From assembly GCF_014323665.1 (NCBI RefSeq), contig NZ_JABVEB010000005.1, positions 1-64,000 of the forward strand: a stretch of 64,000 nucleotides of DNA. The letters run 5' to 3'. Source of the DNA: Actinomadura sp. HBU206391 (lineage in GTDB: Bacteria; Actinomycetota; Actinomycetes; Streptosporangiales; Streptosporangiaceae). The position numbers and the translations under genes are program-made. Shown one piece after another: positions 36,531 to 46,071 of this stretch (the stretch's first letter is position 1; each line of letters begins with the position of its first letter). Below the pieces are notes generated by a model. The model saw nothing but the letters and a program-made list of their open reading frames with translations. It was not told the DNA's origin and did not search any database.

Positions 36531-37964
36531 CGTGATGGTCGCGCCCTTGCGCACCGGCTCCGGAGCCGCGTTGAACGAAGAGATCGTCGTCCGGTACTTC
36601 ACATCCACGTAGTCGGCCGGACCGGTCGAGGGCACCAGGTTCCAGTGATCGACCACGGCCCTCCAGTAGCCGTCCCGGTCTGGGGACGTCCGAAAGGTGA
36701 CGTTGCCGTTGGCGTCGGTGAGCGCCGACGTCCAAACACTCCACTTCTCGCCATCGGCAGAGAACTGCAGGTCCACGTTCGACTGGGGGGCGCCGGTCAG
36801 CGTGCCGTCGGCCATCCTGCGCATGATCCTGGCACGTGCGGTCAGCGTCGCCCCCTTTCCGACGGGTTCGGGACCCGCGTCGGAGCCCGTCACGGAACTC
36901 GCGTACCTGGCGCTACGTGCGCCGTCGTCGCGTGCGTAGGCGTACTCGTAGCCCCTGGTGTTGTAGAGAGACTCCTCAATCGGGACGAAGTTCGCGAACC
37001 ACGAGCCGCGCCCGGGAAGCGGGATCCGCAGCGTGAAGGTCCCGTCGTCGGCCGTCGTCACCGTGCCCGCTTTCCGGGAGGTCTGCGCGTCCTCGTCATA
37101 CAGTTCGAGGGTCACGAGCTTGCCGGGCAACGCGCCCCACACGCCGTCCACGCTCTGACGCTCCAGGCGGCCGGCCAGGGCCACCGGCTGTCCGATGACC
37201 CCTGCACTCGGCGACGCCTTGAACGTCAGGCGCGTCGGCAGCCTCCACAGCGTCACAGGGATCACGGCCGAGCTCACGGGCCGATAGGTGCGGTCTCCGG
37301 TGAAGACCACCTTGGTCTCGCCGGTCCCCCACAGCGCCGCGGTGCCGGCGAACCTTCCGTCGGCGTCAGTGCCGCTGCTCACCTCGTTCGCCCCGGAAGC
37401 ACGGAAACCCACCGAGGCTCCGGCGACCGCGTGCTCGACGCCCGCGGCGTCCCGGTGGACCAGGCGGCCACGGAACGAGGTGGTCGCGTGCTCGATGTCG
37501 AAGGTTCCGGGGCTCACGTCGAACTCGCTGAACACCACGTCGAGGCCATTCTCGATCACCCCGCGGTCACGGTGCAGGACCGTACGGGTGTCGTTGGCGA
37601 GCTCCACATCGATCGTGAAGCGGCCCTGTGCCACGGTGACGGACGACAGGCTGCGCCAGATGCCGTCCTGCCGGGTGCCGCCGACCAGTTCGAAGCCCTC
37701 GACCGTCTGATCCACGGTGGTGACGCCGACCGGTCGCAACAGCGCCTTGATGGAGGTGATGTCGCTCCACGACGTCGCCGAGATCTCGATCTTGGTGGTC
37801 GCCCCAGGAGAGACCGCCTTGGCATACCGGGCCGAGAGCGGCAACGGCGCCTCGGCGACGGCGGCGGGCGTCGCGGCGACGCCCATGACCGCGCAGAGGC
37901 CGAGGACCGACACGACGGCCACGGCTCTCCGCAGGCGATCCGCGTTGATCAATTGTGTGAGCAC
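36285..37964 (-). CDS. secreted Ig-like repeat protein, paralogue B
   Basis: 559 residues with a signal peptide (AVAVVSVLGLCAVMGVAATPAAVA). Domain organisation as in paralogue A: signal, a first sandwich with a WSDITSIKALLRPVG-like strand, middle sandwiches and the same C-terminal domain. Overall similarity outside the C-terminus is much lower. The identical C-terminus with identical terminator points to recent gene conversion between tandem paralogues. Function unknown, probably surface or secreted. Confidence 0.8.
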   Translation of the reverse strand: MLTQLINADRLRRAVAVVSVLGLCAVMGVAATPAAVAEAPLPLSARYAKAVSPGATTKIEISATSWSDITSIKALLRPVGVTTVDQTVEGFELVGGTRQDGIWRSLSSVTVAQGRFTIDVELANDTRTVLHRDRGVIENGLDVVFSEFDVSPGTFDIEHATTSFRGRLVHRDAAGVEHAVAGASVGFRASGANEVSSGTDADGRFAGTAALWGTGETKVVFTGDRTYRPVSSAVIPVTLWRLPTRLTFKASPSAGVIGQPVALAGRLERQSVDGVWGALPGKLVTLELYDEDAQTSRKAGTVTTADDGTFTLRIPLPGRGSWFANFVPIEESLYNTRGYEYAYARDDGARSARYASSVTGSDAGPEPVGKGATLTARARIMRRMADGTLTGAPQSNVDLQFSADGEKWSVWTSALTDANGNVTFRTSPDRDGYWRAVVDHWNLVPSTGPADYVDVKYRTTISSFNAAPEPVRKGATITVGGTLKRYVSSWGSWSGQWVYLYFQPRGSSTWTYMAVAKTDRYGKFRKGFKASRDGSWMAKYKGATSYLPGSSGSDYVDVR

Positions 37965-38081
37965 GCCGGGGGGACGCGGCTCGGGCCGAATCGGTTTACC
38001 GGTGAGAACGGGCGGCCGGGCACAAAATGATCACGATGGCCGCCCTGGAAGGCGGTCCCGGGCCGACCGATGGTGGAACGG

Positions 38082-38999
38082 TCAGGGGTGGCCGGCTCTG
38101 ATGGCGCGGAGCCAGGCCGATGCCTCGGTGAAGTCGTCGTCGTGGGTGCCGCGGCGGATCTCCGGCCGAGCGTGATCGGCGCCGGCGTACGAGCCGAGGA
38201 AGCGGACGTCGGCGCACACCCGGCGCAGGCCCATCAGGGCCTCACCGACCCGGGCGTCGGCGACGTGGCCCTCGAAGTCCATCCAGAACAGGTACGACCC
38301 GAGCCCGGCACCGGTCGGCCGGGACTGGATCAGCGTCAGGTTGATGCCGCGCATCGAGAACTCGGTGAGGATCTCGAGCAGCGCGCCCGGATGGTCCTCG
38401 CCGATGAAGGCGACCACGGTCGTACGGTCGGCGCCGGACGGCTCGGGCGCCACGCACGGGCGGCGCAGGACGACGAAACGGGTGACCGCGTCGGCCACGT
38501 CGTGGATCTCGTCGGCCAGCACGGACAGGCCGTACCTGGCGGCGGCGAAGCCCCCGGCCAGCGCGGCGTCGTACAGCCCGTCGGCCACGTGCTGGGCGGC
38601 CTCGGCGTTGGAGGTGGCGGCCCGCCACTCGGCGTCCGGCACGTTCGCCGCCAGCCAGCGCCTGCACTGGGGCTGGGCGTGCGGGTGGCTGGCCACGGTC
38701 TTGATCGACGAGAAGGTCGTGCCGGGCCGTACGAGCAGCGCGAACTCGACGGGAAGGTGGATCTCGCCGACGATCTGGAGCGGCTCGCCGGTGGCGAGTT
38801 CGTCCAGCGTCGCCGGCACCGAGCCCTCAACGGAGTTCTCCAGCGCCACGACGGCCGCGTCGGCGTCGCCGCGCCGGACCGCGTCGAGCGCCGCGGGCAC
38901 CGTGGCGAACGGCAGGTGCTCGGCACCGGCCGCTTCCGGAAGCGTGTGCAGTGCCGCTTCCGTGAAGGTGCCGGCCGGGCCGAGGTAGGCGTAGCGCAT
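38082..38999 (-). CDS. pheA: prephenate dehydratase
   Basis: 305 residues from the ATG at 38999. Dehydratase domain MRYAYLGPAGTFTEAAL, with VALENSVEGSVPATLDEL near residue 55 and the catalytic TRFVVLRRP near 175, followed by an ACT regulatory domain with EDHPGALLEILTEFSMRGINLTLIQSRPTGAGLGSYLFWMDFEGH near 200-250. Converts prephenate to phenylpyruvate in phenylalanine synthesis, with feedback control through ACT. In S. coelicolor, as I recall, pheA is next to serS; here a 3.7-kb pair of genes intervenes. Confidence 0.96.
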   Translation of the reverse strand: MRYAYLGPAGTFTEAALHTLPEAAGAEHLPFATVPAALDAVRRGDADAAVVALENSVEGSVPATLDELATGEPLQIVGEIHLPVEFALLVRPGTTFSSIKTVASHPHAQPQCRRWLAANVPDAEWRAATSNAEAAQHVADGLYDAALAGGFAAARYGLSVLADEIHDVADAVTRFVVLRRPCVAPEPSGADRTTVVAFIGEDHPGALLEILTEFSMRGINLTLIQSRPTGAGLGSYLFWMDFEGHVADARVGEALMGLRRVCADVRFLGSYAGADHARPEIRRGTHDDDFTEASAWLRAIRAGHP

Positions 39000-39024
39000 G
39001 GTAGAAGAGGTTACGTGCCCGCGG

Positions 39025-39483
39025 TCACGCATGTGTCGTCGACGGGGTACCGGAGCCGAAGTCGGGCAGCGGATCGCTCATCCGCACCACCGGCCCCTTA
39101 CCGAGCCGCGCGGCCCGCAGAGCCTGATCCTCCTCGGGCGACAGCGCCTCGATGCCGCGCCCGTCCCTGACGACCTTGGCATAGGTCCGGGTCTCGGTAC
39201 GCCCGTTGATCGAGGTCACCACCACGCCGTCACCGGCCGCGTTGATCACTGCGAGCGAGAAGGACAGCCGGCCCGACATCTCCTTCAACGCGTCGTAGTG
39301 CACGATGGCCAGGTCTCGCAGGGCCTGGTTGTCGACGACGCCGCCGGCCACCTGCAGTTGGCGCCGCAGCACGTCCGCGCACTCCTCGACGACGAGGTTC
39401 ACCCGGTTGTGCGCGGCCAGGGCGATGGAGAGCCCGGCCACCCCGGCGACCAGGCCGGCGAGCGCGACAGTGACAAGAATCAC
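39025..39483 (-). CDS. DUF4446 family protein
   Basis: 152 residues from the GTG at 39483, overlapping the GT87 stop. One N-terminal transmembrane helix (ILVTVALAGLVAGVAGLSIAL) and a soluble domain (VHYDALKEMSGRLSFSLAVINAAGDGVVVTSINGRTETRTYAKVVRDG). The family is widespread in actinobacteria and firmicutes with no known function. Coupled to the GT87 glycosyltransferase gene. Confidence 0.88.
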   Translation of the reverse strand: MILVTVALAGLVAGVAGLSIALAAHNRVNLVVEECADVLRRQLQVAGGVVDNQALRDLAIVHYDALKEMSGRLSFSLAVINAAGDGVVVTSINGRTETRTYAKVVRDGRGIEALSPEEDQALRAARLGKGPVVRMSDPLPDFGSGTPSTTHA

Positions 39484-40775
39484 GGGGCGAGCGTATCCAG
39501 CCGGACCTTCCCAGGCGAGGACTCGCGATGGTCGTTTACCAAATCCAGCCTTCTCACCAGCCACGATCCGAGCAGCAGCACCAGAGACACGGCGATCAAA
39601 CCGTACGAACTCTGGACCAACCGCCCCGCGAAGCGGAGGACGACGGAATGATCGGGACCGATCAGTTTCGTCCCCCACCACGGCAGCGGCAGGACGTACA
39701 CCAGCCACATAACGCCTGCGGCGAGGCGTCGTCGCGGGTCGCGCCCGTCCCCGACGAGCACGCCGAGAACGAGAACGATCCACACCAGGTGGTGGATCCA
39801 GCCCACCGGGGACAGCAGAACCGACAGCAGGCCGACGATCGCGATGCCCGCCATCTCGGCGCTGCGGGCGTCCGGCCCGTCCAGCCGGGCGACCGTCAGC
39901 GAGGCCCGGCGCGCGTTGCGGAAGCCGAGATAGCCGACCGTGATGAGGCAGGCGCCCCACAGCAGCGTCGTCAGGCCACCGGGCCAGTACAGCCGGAGCA
40001 GCATGCCGTGGATCGACTGGTTCGTAGTGCCGTTGTTGGCCCCGACCCGGTCGTTGTCGAGCAACGCGCCGAACCAGTAGTCGACGGAGTCTCCGGGCAG
40101 GATGGCGAAGGCGCACAACGTGGCCACCACCGCCGTCGTCATGGCGTTGAAGGAGGCCTGCCGCCGCCCGCTGATCAGCAGATAGATGATGAAGACCCCG
40201 GGGACCAGCTTGATCGCGGTCGCGAGCCCGATCAGCACGCCGCGCGGCCAGCGCGGCGACTCCGTCGCGCAGTCCGCGACGCACATCACCAGAAGGAACA
40301 GCCCGACCTGGCCGAACCGGATCTGATCGCTGACCGACATGAGATGCGCGGTGGCCCCGAACAGCGCCCCCATGGCGAGGGGCGCCCAGCGGCCTGCCCG
40401 GCGGATCAGATCACGGAAGGCGTACCAGACCGCGATCGTCAGTGCCGCGTAGACCATGGCGACCCACACCCACTGCACGACCGGCCACGAGATCACCGCC
40501 AGCGGCGCGGCGAGCAGCGCGGCGAACGGCGGATACGTGAAGGGCAGCAACTGCGGGGGCTGGGTGAGCACGTCGTAGACCGGAGCGCCCCTCAGCACCG
40601 CCTGGCCACCGGAACGGTAGACGTCGAGATCGACGAGCCGTTGGTCCGGCGGATTGGTCAGCCAATGCATGAGGATCGGCGCGACCGCCGCCACGGCGAC
40701 GAGAATCCCCGCCGCCACGATCGCGAGGTCGGCGGGGGCCGGCCGTCGCCCGCGTACGGTCGTCCGTTCACCCAT
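39480..40775 (-). CDS. GT87/DUF2029 polyprenyl-phosphate mannosyltransferase-like
   Basis: 431 residues from the ATG at 40775. About ten transmembrane helices. The acidic LVDLDVYRSGGQAVLRGAPVYD loop near residue 42 and FTYPPFAALLAAPLA near 75 are GT87 signatures, also found in the PimE/MptD group. Polyprenyl-phosphate mannose would be the donor, probably for lipoglycan or lipid glycosylation. Codes for part of a membrane glycosyltransferase group here. Confidence 0.88.
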   Translation of the reverse strand: MGERTTVRGRRPAPADLAIVAAGILVAVAAVAPILMHWLTNPPDQRLVDLDVYRSGGQAVLRGAPVYDVLTQPPQLLPFTYPPFAALLAAPLAVISWPVVQWVWVAMVYAALTIAVWYAFRDLIRRAGRWAPLAMGALFGATAHLMSVSDQIRFGQVGLFLLVMCVADCATESPRWPRGVLIGLATAIKLVPGVFIIYLLISGRRQASFNAMTTAVVATLCAFAILPGDSVDYWFGALLDNDRVGANNGTTNQSIHGMLLRLYWPGGLTTLLWGACLITVGYLGFRNARRASLTVARLDGPDARSAEMAGIAIVGLLSVLLSPVGWIHHLVWIVLVLGVLVGDGRDPRRRLAAGVMWLVYVLPLPWWGTKLIGPDHSVVLRFAGRLVQSSYGLIAVSLVLLLGSWLVRRLDLVNDHRESSPGKVRLDTLAP

Positions 40776-40837
40776 GCGTCCATCCTGGCCCAAGACGCCC
40801 ACTAACCTGAGATCGACCTTGACGATGGAGGTGCCAG

Positions 40838-43225
40838 GTGTCGCAACGGGGGGCAACGGCCGCCGCATGCTGTGCAGCGGCGCTGCTGGCCTTTCTCGTG
40901 CTCCTGGCGCCGCCGTCGGCCGCGGCACCGGGCCCGGCGGGCGGCACGGGCACGGCCGTGAGCCAGAGTACGCGCTCCCACGCCGCAGTAGGCCCGACCC
41001 TGCCGGGGACCGGGCGCGTCGCGATCATCGGGGTGCCCAGCCTGCTGTGGAGCGACATCAGCGAGACCGGCACCCCCGCGCTCTGGCGGCTGACCGGCAC
41101 CGGATCGGCCGCCGCGCTCAGCGTCCGCGCGACCACCAGCATCACCTGCCCGGTCGACGGCTGGCTCACCGTCTCGGCCGGGCAGCGCGCCCGCCTGGCC
41201 CACGGCAACTGTGCCCTCCCTCCGGCCCCGGCCGTACAGGGCGAGAACGCCCAGGCGGCCGGCTGGCCGGGGATCCACAAGGACAACGCCGGCACGTCGT
41301 ACAAGGCCCAGGTCGGTCTCCTCGGCAACGCCGTACGCCAGGCCGGAGCCGTGAAGACGGGCACCGGCCAGGCGCCTCCGGCCCAGGGGCAGCAGGCTCC
41401 GGGTGCGGCGGCCCAGCGATGCACGATGGCGGTCGGACCGGGTGCCGTCTACGGGGCGGCCGACGGCACCGGCGCGGTGGACGTCTATGCCCCCTCGGTC
41501 GACCGGGTGCCCCCTGGTGGTTGGACCCGGTGCGCGCTGACCGTGGTCGAGGTCGACGACGTCTTCCGGGCGTACATCAACGCCGGCGTTGACCTGCGGG
41601 GCGCGCAGGTGCCGCTCAGCGCGAAGAGCCGCCGGGCCGCGGCGGCCGCCGCCGACCGGCGGGTCGACCAGGTGCTCGCCGCGCTTCCGCCGGACACCAC
41701 CGTGCTGGTCGCGGGGCTGTCCGACACCGTGCTGGCGCACCTGCACGTCGCCCTGGCGGCCGGGCCGGCCGGGGACGGGTCGAGCTTCGGATCGGTCGCC
41801 GGCTCGCACTCGGGCGACGCCGCCGGCGGCCCGGGTTACCTGACCGGCAATTCGACCCGCCGGACCGGGCTGGTGGCGCTCACCGACGTCACCGCCACGG
41901 CGTTGCAGGCGCTCGGGCTGCCCCAGCCACCGCAGGCCATCGGCTCCCCATGGCGTGCGAAGGCCTCCGCCGACGCGGCCGCCACCAAAGTGCACAACCT
42001 GAACGACGAGGACGTCGCGGCGCAGGTGGTCAGCCGGATGCAGGCCGCCTTCTTCATCGTGCTGTTCGGCGGGCAGTTGCTGGTCTATGTGATCGCCTCG
42101 ATGGCGCTACGCCGCCGCCGGGGCGGCGCGGACACGCGGCGGCGCATCCTGGGCGCCATCCGCGTCGTGTCGCTGATCGGCGCGGCCGCCCCGGTGGCCA
42201 CGTTCCTGGCCAATCTCGTGCCGTGGTGGCGCAATCCCCATCCGCTGGCGGGGCTGCTCCTCAGCGCGACCGCAGCGCTGGCCGTGGTGATCGGGCTGGC
42301 CCTGGGCGGCCCATGGCGGCGATCGGTCATCACCCCCGGCCTGATCATCGCCGGAGTGACCGCCCTTGTGCTCGGCCTCGACGTGGTGACGGGCTCGCAC
42401 CTGGAGCTCAACGCGTTCATGGGCTACAACGCGATCGTCGCCGGCCGTTACTACGGCTTCGGCAACCCGGCCTTCGCCCTCTTCGCCACGGCGGCGATCC
42501 TGTCGGCGGCATGGCTCGCGGAATGGCCGCTGCGGGCCCACCGGAGAAGGATCGCGGTGGCGGTGGTGCTGGTCGTGGGCTTCGGCGCGATGGCGATCGA
42601 CGGCTGGCCGGCCTGGGGCAGCGACTTCGGCGGCGTGCTCGCGATCGTGCCCGCCATCGCCGTGCTCACCCTGATGGTCGCGGGCAAGCGGGTCTCGGCG
42701 CTCAGACTGGGCCTGTTCTGCCTGGCCGGAGCCATCGTGGTGCTGTTGATCTCCTACGTCGACGCGCGCCGCCCGGTCGGTGACCAGTCACACCTCGGCC
42801 GGTTCTGGGAACAGCTCATGGCCGGCGAGGCGTGGGACGTGATCGTGCGCAAGGCCGGGGCGATGCTGCACAGCCTCGGTTACTGGCCGTTCACCGTGAT
42901 CGCCATCACCGCGCTCAGCTTCCTGTACTTCGTGCTGGCCCGACCGCTCGACTGGCGCGCCGCGCTGCTCGGCCGCGCCTACTCCTACTCGGCCACCCTG
43001 CGGCCCGCGCTGCTCTCGGCGCTCACGGTGGCGATCATCGGCATGCTGATGAACGACTCGGGGGTGGTGGTGCCGGCGCTGGTGTTCAGCCTCGCGATCC
43101 CGCTCGTACTGGCGGCTTCGGTCCGGGCGCTGGAACTGGACGGGGAGCCTGGCGAGCCCACACCACCAGAAGGACCAGCACCACGGTCAGAACCCACGGG
43201 ACGATCACCGGCCGCACCACGGTGA
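40838..43225 (+). CDS. large membrane protein with extracytoplasmic N-terminal domain
   Basis: 795 residues from a GTG with GGAGG upstream. Signal-like helix at about 8-30, then about 350 residues outside the membrane with strands resembling phosphatase-superfamily cores (RVAIIGVPSLLWSDI, TTVLVAGLSDTVL, but no clear catalytic motif). About ten helices follow in residues 400-760. Found next to glycosyltransferases in actinomycetes, suggesting a role in glycoconjugate or wall assembly. The 3' end overlaps the MptB-like gene by 140 bases, tail to tail. Confidence 0.75.
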   Translation: MSQRGATAAACCAAALLAFLVLLAPPSAAAPGPAGGTGTAVSQSTRSHAAVGPTLPGTGRVAIIGVPSLLWSDISETGTPALWRLTGTGSAAALSVRATTSITCPVDGWLTVSAGQRARLAHGNCALPPAPAVQGENAQAAGWPGIHKDNAGTSYKAQVGLLGNAVRQAGAVKTGTGQAPPAQGQQAPGAAAQRCTMAVGPGAVYGAADGTGAVDVYAPSVDRVPPGGWTRCALTVVEVDDVFRAYINAGVDLRGAQVPLSAKSRRAAAAAADRRVDQVLAALPPDTTVLVAGLSDTVLAHLHVALAAGPAGDGSSFGSVAGSHSGDAAGGPGYLTGNSTRRTGLVALTDVTATALQALGLPQPPQAIGSPWRAKASADAAATKVHNLNDEDVAAQVVSRMQAAFFIVLFGGQLLVYVIASMALRRRRGGADTRRRILGAIRVVSLIGAAAPVATFLANLVPWWRNPHPLAGLLLSATAALAVVIGLALGGPWRRSVITPGLIIAGVTALVLGLDVVTGSHLELNAFMGYNAIVAGRYYGFGNPAFALFATAAILSAAWLAEWPLRAHRRRIAVAVVLVVGFGAMAIDGWPAWGSDFGGVLAIVPAIAVLTLMVAGKRVSALRLGLFCLAGAIVVLLISYVDARRPVGDQSHLGRFWEQLMAGEAWDVIVRKAGAMLHSLGYWPFTVIAITALSFLYFVLARPLDWRAALLGRAYSYSATLRPALLSALTVAIIGMLMNDSGVVVPALVFSLAIPLVLAASVRALELDGEPGEPTPPEGPAPRSEPTGRSPAAPR

Positions 43226-44627
43226 ACAGCCAGGACAGGCCGTCCGGAAGATCGATCAGCTTGGGAGCGCGAGCCGGCAGATAGGCCAGGCTGATCGCCA
43301 CCGTCCGCGCCACCAGCAGCCGGTCGAACCGCGACCACGGCAGCAACGCCAGCACCGCCCAGCCCAGCCCGTCGTACCAGGGCAGCGCGTACGGCGCCGC
43401 GAACAGCCAGGCGAGCACCAGCGCGGCCGCGATCCGCCGGCTCTCGTGCCCCGGCTCGACGGGCAGCGCGCGTGCGAGCAGCGCGGTCAGCCCGACCAGC
43501 AGCAACAGCGCCCCGGCCTGAACGACCGGGCGGTTGGTCCCCTTGCCGAGCGCCACGTCGACCAGGTGCCACGGCGTGGCCAGCGACACCGAGCTCGAGG
43601 CCCTCCTGACCTGGGCGAACGCCTGCCATCCGACCAGGCTGTAGGCCACCGCCGTGACCGTCGCCGCCGCGCCGAACAGCGCCGCCGCCGGGAGCAGCGG
43701 CCGGACGGAACGCAGTGATCGCGCTTGCCGCCAGGGCCGCCCGCGCAGGAGCAGCCAGGCGGGCCCGCCGCCGACGAGGGCGGCCGGCAGTTTGAGCGCG
43801 ACCCCGGCCCCGATGAGCGCCCCGGTGGCGAGGATCTTCGAGGCCGTGGGGGCCGTTCTGACCTGGTCGACTCGGCCGACCGGCCCGAGATCCCCGGATC
43901 CCCCCCGGCGGCCCGCGAACACCGCGAGGGCCCCAATGGCGACGGCGATGCTCAAGGTGTCGTTGTGGGCCCCGGACACCAGGTGAAAGAGCATCAACGG
44001 GTTGAGCGTCCAGAACAGGACCGACCGGACCGGATCGGCGTACCGGTAGAGGATCAGGCCGACGAGGGCGAAGGCCAGCGCGCCCGACAGCGACAGGGCG
44101 AAGACCGTCAGCCGGACCGACTCACCACCGATCCAGGAGGCGATGGCCTGCTGACCGGTCGCGATCGGCCCGTACAGCGACGGCGTGGAGCGCCACTCCT
44201 GCACGGTGCGCGCCACCGGGTCGGCGGGCAGGTCCACGGCCGTGGTGGTGTACGGATCATGACCGGTCACCGCCATCCGGCCGTAGGCGGCGTAGTTCAG
44301 ATGATCGGCCGAGCCGACCGGTGGCATGAACGCGAACGCCGCCGTCGCGAGCAGCCCGGCCAGCAGGAGCGGTCTCGGCGCCGGGCGCCAGCCTCGGCCC
44401 ACCGCGTGCAGGCAGAGCCCCAGGCCGAGCCCGGCGAGCAGCACGCCGCCGACCACGAGACCGATCACGAGGTACGGCGAGGGATCCGCGGTCAGGGAGA
44501 ACGGCGGACCGGAGCCGGGCAGACCGGGCTGCATCGCCGACGGCCCGAGCAGGGCCGTGACGAGGAAGCATCCGGTGCTCAGGCCGATGCCGCAGAGCCC
44601 GGCGGTACCGATCCTGCCTGGGATCAC
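43086..44627 (-). CDS. MptB-like alpha-mannosyltransferase
   Basis: 513 residues with about thirteen transmembrane helices. ADHLNYAAYGRMAVTGHDPYTTTAVDL near residue 110 and WRSTPSLYGPIATGQQAIASWIG near 150 are the GT-C donor/acceptor loop motifs of the MptA/MptB group (polyprenol-phosphate-mannose-dependent alpha-1,6-mannosyltransferases). Its start overlaps the GT2 gene stop; the 3' end overlaps the large membrane protein gene. Confidence 0.85.
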   Translation of the reverse strand: MIPGRIGTAGLCGIGLSTGCFLVTALLGPSAMQPGLPGSGPPFSLTADPSPYLVIGLVVGGVLLAGLGLGLCLHAVGRGWRPAPRPLLLAGLLATAAFAFMPPVGSADHLNYAAYGRMAVTGHDPYTTTAVDLPADPVARTVQEWRSTPSLYGPIATGQQAIASWIGGESVRLTVFALSLSGALAFALVGLILYRYADPVRSVLFWTLNPLMLFHLVSGAHNDTLSIAVAIGALAVFAGRRGGSGDLGPVGRVDQVRTAPTASKILATGALIGAGVALKLPAALVGGGPAWLLLRGRPWRQARSLRSVRPLLPAAALFGAAATVTAVAYSLVGWQAFAQVRRASSSVSLATPWHLVDVALGKGTNRPVVQAGALLLLVGLTALLARALPVEPGHESRRIAAALVLAWLFAAPYALPWYDGLGWAVLALLPWSRFDRLLVARTVAISLAYLPARAPKLIDLPDGLSWLFTVVRPVIVPWVLTVVLVLLVVWARQAPRPVPAPGPKPPVRAGSRG

Positions 44628-45355
44628 TTGAAGCCGCGGAGCCGGTCGAGACGGCCGGCGATCACCGGCTCACGGACGGCCAGGGCGCGGGCCACGTCGC
44701 GGAACTGCCTGGCCCGGTGGACCTGCGCCTTCCAGTCGGTGCCGGTGGCCCGGTGCGCCAGCGGCACCTCGACCTCCTTCACCCGGAAGCCCTCGCGCAC
44801 CAGGTCGATGGTCAGCGCGGTCTCGACCCCGAAGCCCGGGGCGAGCGGAAGCGCCGCGGCGAACGCCGACCGGGTCAGGCAGCGCTGCCCGTTGAGCGGC
44901 TGCGTCGCCTGCCAGCCGGTCGCCCGCCTGATGCCGTCGCGCGACAACCGGACCACGAAGCCATGGCCGCCGAGCTTGACGATCGAGGAGAACACCGCGA
45001 TCGTCATGTCGGCCTCGCCGCGCCTGACCGGTTCGATCAGCGGCGCGGCGTCGCGGGCGGTCTCGGCCAGGTCGGCGTCGAGGAACAGCAGATGCCGCGG
45101 CATCTCCCGCCCGTCGTCGAGAAGACGCACGGCCTCGGCACCGGTCTCCATCGCGGCGCCCTTGCCCCGGTTCCGGCTGTGCCGTACGACCTTGGCGCCC
45201 GCGTCCTCGGCCAGCCGGCCCGTCCGGTCGGCCGATCCGTCATCCACGACGACGACAAGATCGACACCGGGCAGTTCCAGCGCGGCCTTCACCGTCGCGG
45301 CGATACGGTCCTGTTCGTCCTTGGCCGCGATGATGACGGCCACGTCAGCCTGCAT
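44624..45355 (-). CDS. GT2-family glycosyltransferase
   Basis: 243 residues, soluble. GT-A fold with VVVVDDGSADRTGRLA near residue 35 and the acidic LFLDADLAETARD near 92 for the metal-nucleotide site. Resembles dolichyl-phosphate mannose/glucose synthases. It may provide the polyprenyl-phosphate sugar for the neighbouring GT-C enzymes; their coupling by ATGA supports this, as inference. Confidence 0.9.
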   Translation of the reverse strand: MQADVAVIIAAKDEQDRIAATVKAALELPGVDLVVVVDDGSADRTGRLAEDAGAKVVRHSRNRGKGAAMETGAEAVRLLDDGREMPRHLLFLDADLAETARDAAPLIEPVRRGEADMTIAVFSSIVKLGGHGFVVRLSRDGIRRATGWQATQPLNGQRCLTRSAFAAALPLAPGFGVETALTIDLVREGFRVKEVEVPLAHRATGTDWKAQVHRARQFRDVARALAVREPVIAGRLDRLRGFK

Positions 45356-45415
45356 ACAGGCGATGGTAGTGCCGCCAAGCCGTGCTGACCGGTCAGCGAC
45401 GCCGGAACGGCGGCA

Positions 45416-45781
45416 TCAGGTCACATCGAGAGCCGGCACGGCGTCGTGCACCGAGAACACGGTGTCGAGACCCGTGACCTGCAGGATTCGCCGTACGGCG
45501 GGTCGCGGTGCGGCCAGCTCGAGCGTGCCGCCCTGCTCCTTGAGCCGCTTCATGGCGGACAGCAGCACGTTCATGCCGGTCGAGTCGCAGAACTCGATAC
45601 CGCTCAGGTCCACCACGACACGGTCGACGCGGTCGCGCAGCAGCGAGGCCAGTACGGTCTGCAGCCGCGGAGCGGTGTAGAGGTCCAGTTCGCCGCTCGC
45701 GGTGACGACGGCGTGACCTCCCTGAGACGTACTTGAGACATTTAGCTCCACCTGCCGCACACTATCGGGCCGCGGGTCCAT
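45416..45781 (-). CDS. STAS-domain anti-sigma factor antagonist
   Basis: 121 residues from the ATG at 45781; a GTG at 45760 is also possible. The SpoIIAA-like core has DLYTAPRLQTVLASL and the phosphorylatable serine in IEFCDSTGMNVLLSAMKRL. It would regulate an anti-sigma kinase by partner switching; no kinase is adjacent, but an HATPase gene is at 57.5 kb in the window. Confidence 0.92.
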   Translation of the reverse strand: MDPRPDSVRQVELNVSSTSQGGHAVVTASGELDLYTAPRLQTVLASLLRDRVDRVVVDLSGIEFCDSTGMNVLLSAMKRLKEQGGTLELAAPRPAVRRILQVTGLDTVFSVHDAVPALDVT

Positions 45782-46071
45782 GGGCCAGAGAGTTCGCATA
45801 CTCAGATCCCATTCACCGACGGTCTTTACCAGATACGTCACGATCTGGGCCATGTTCTGCGACGACGAAGTATGGAATTCGCCTCTCAGCCCGAGCCCGA
45901 GTGCGGGAGGCTAGGGGCCGTGCAACAGCGGCTTGGCAACTCGAGGCGTGTCATGCAAGGCCCCGGTCATCCATCGATGACCTCGGCCGCATCCTGCCCG
46001 GACACGGGTCGGCCGAACGCGAGTCGTCCAAATTCGGAGCAACAAATGGCCGAATGTCCGGAGATCACGCC

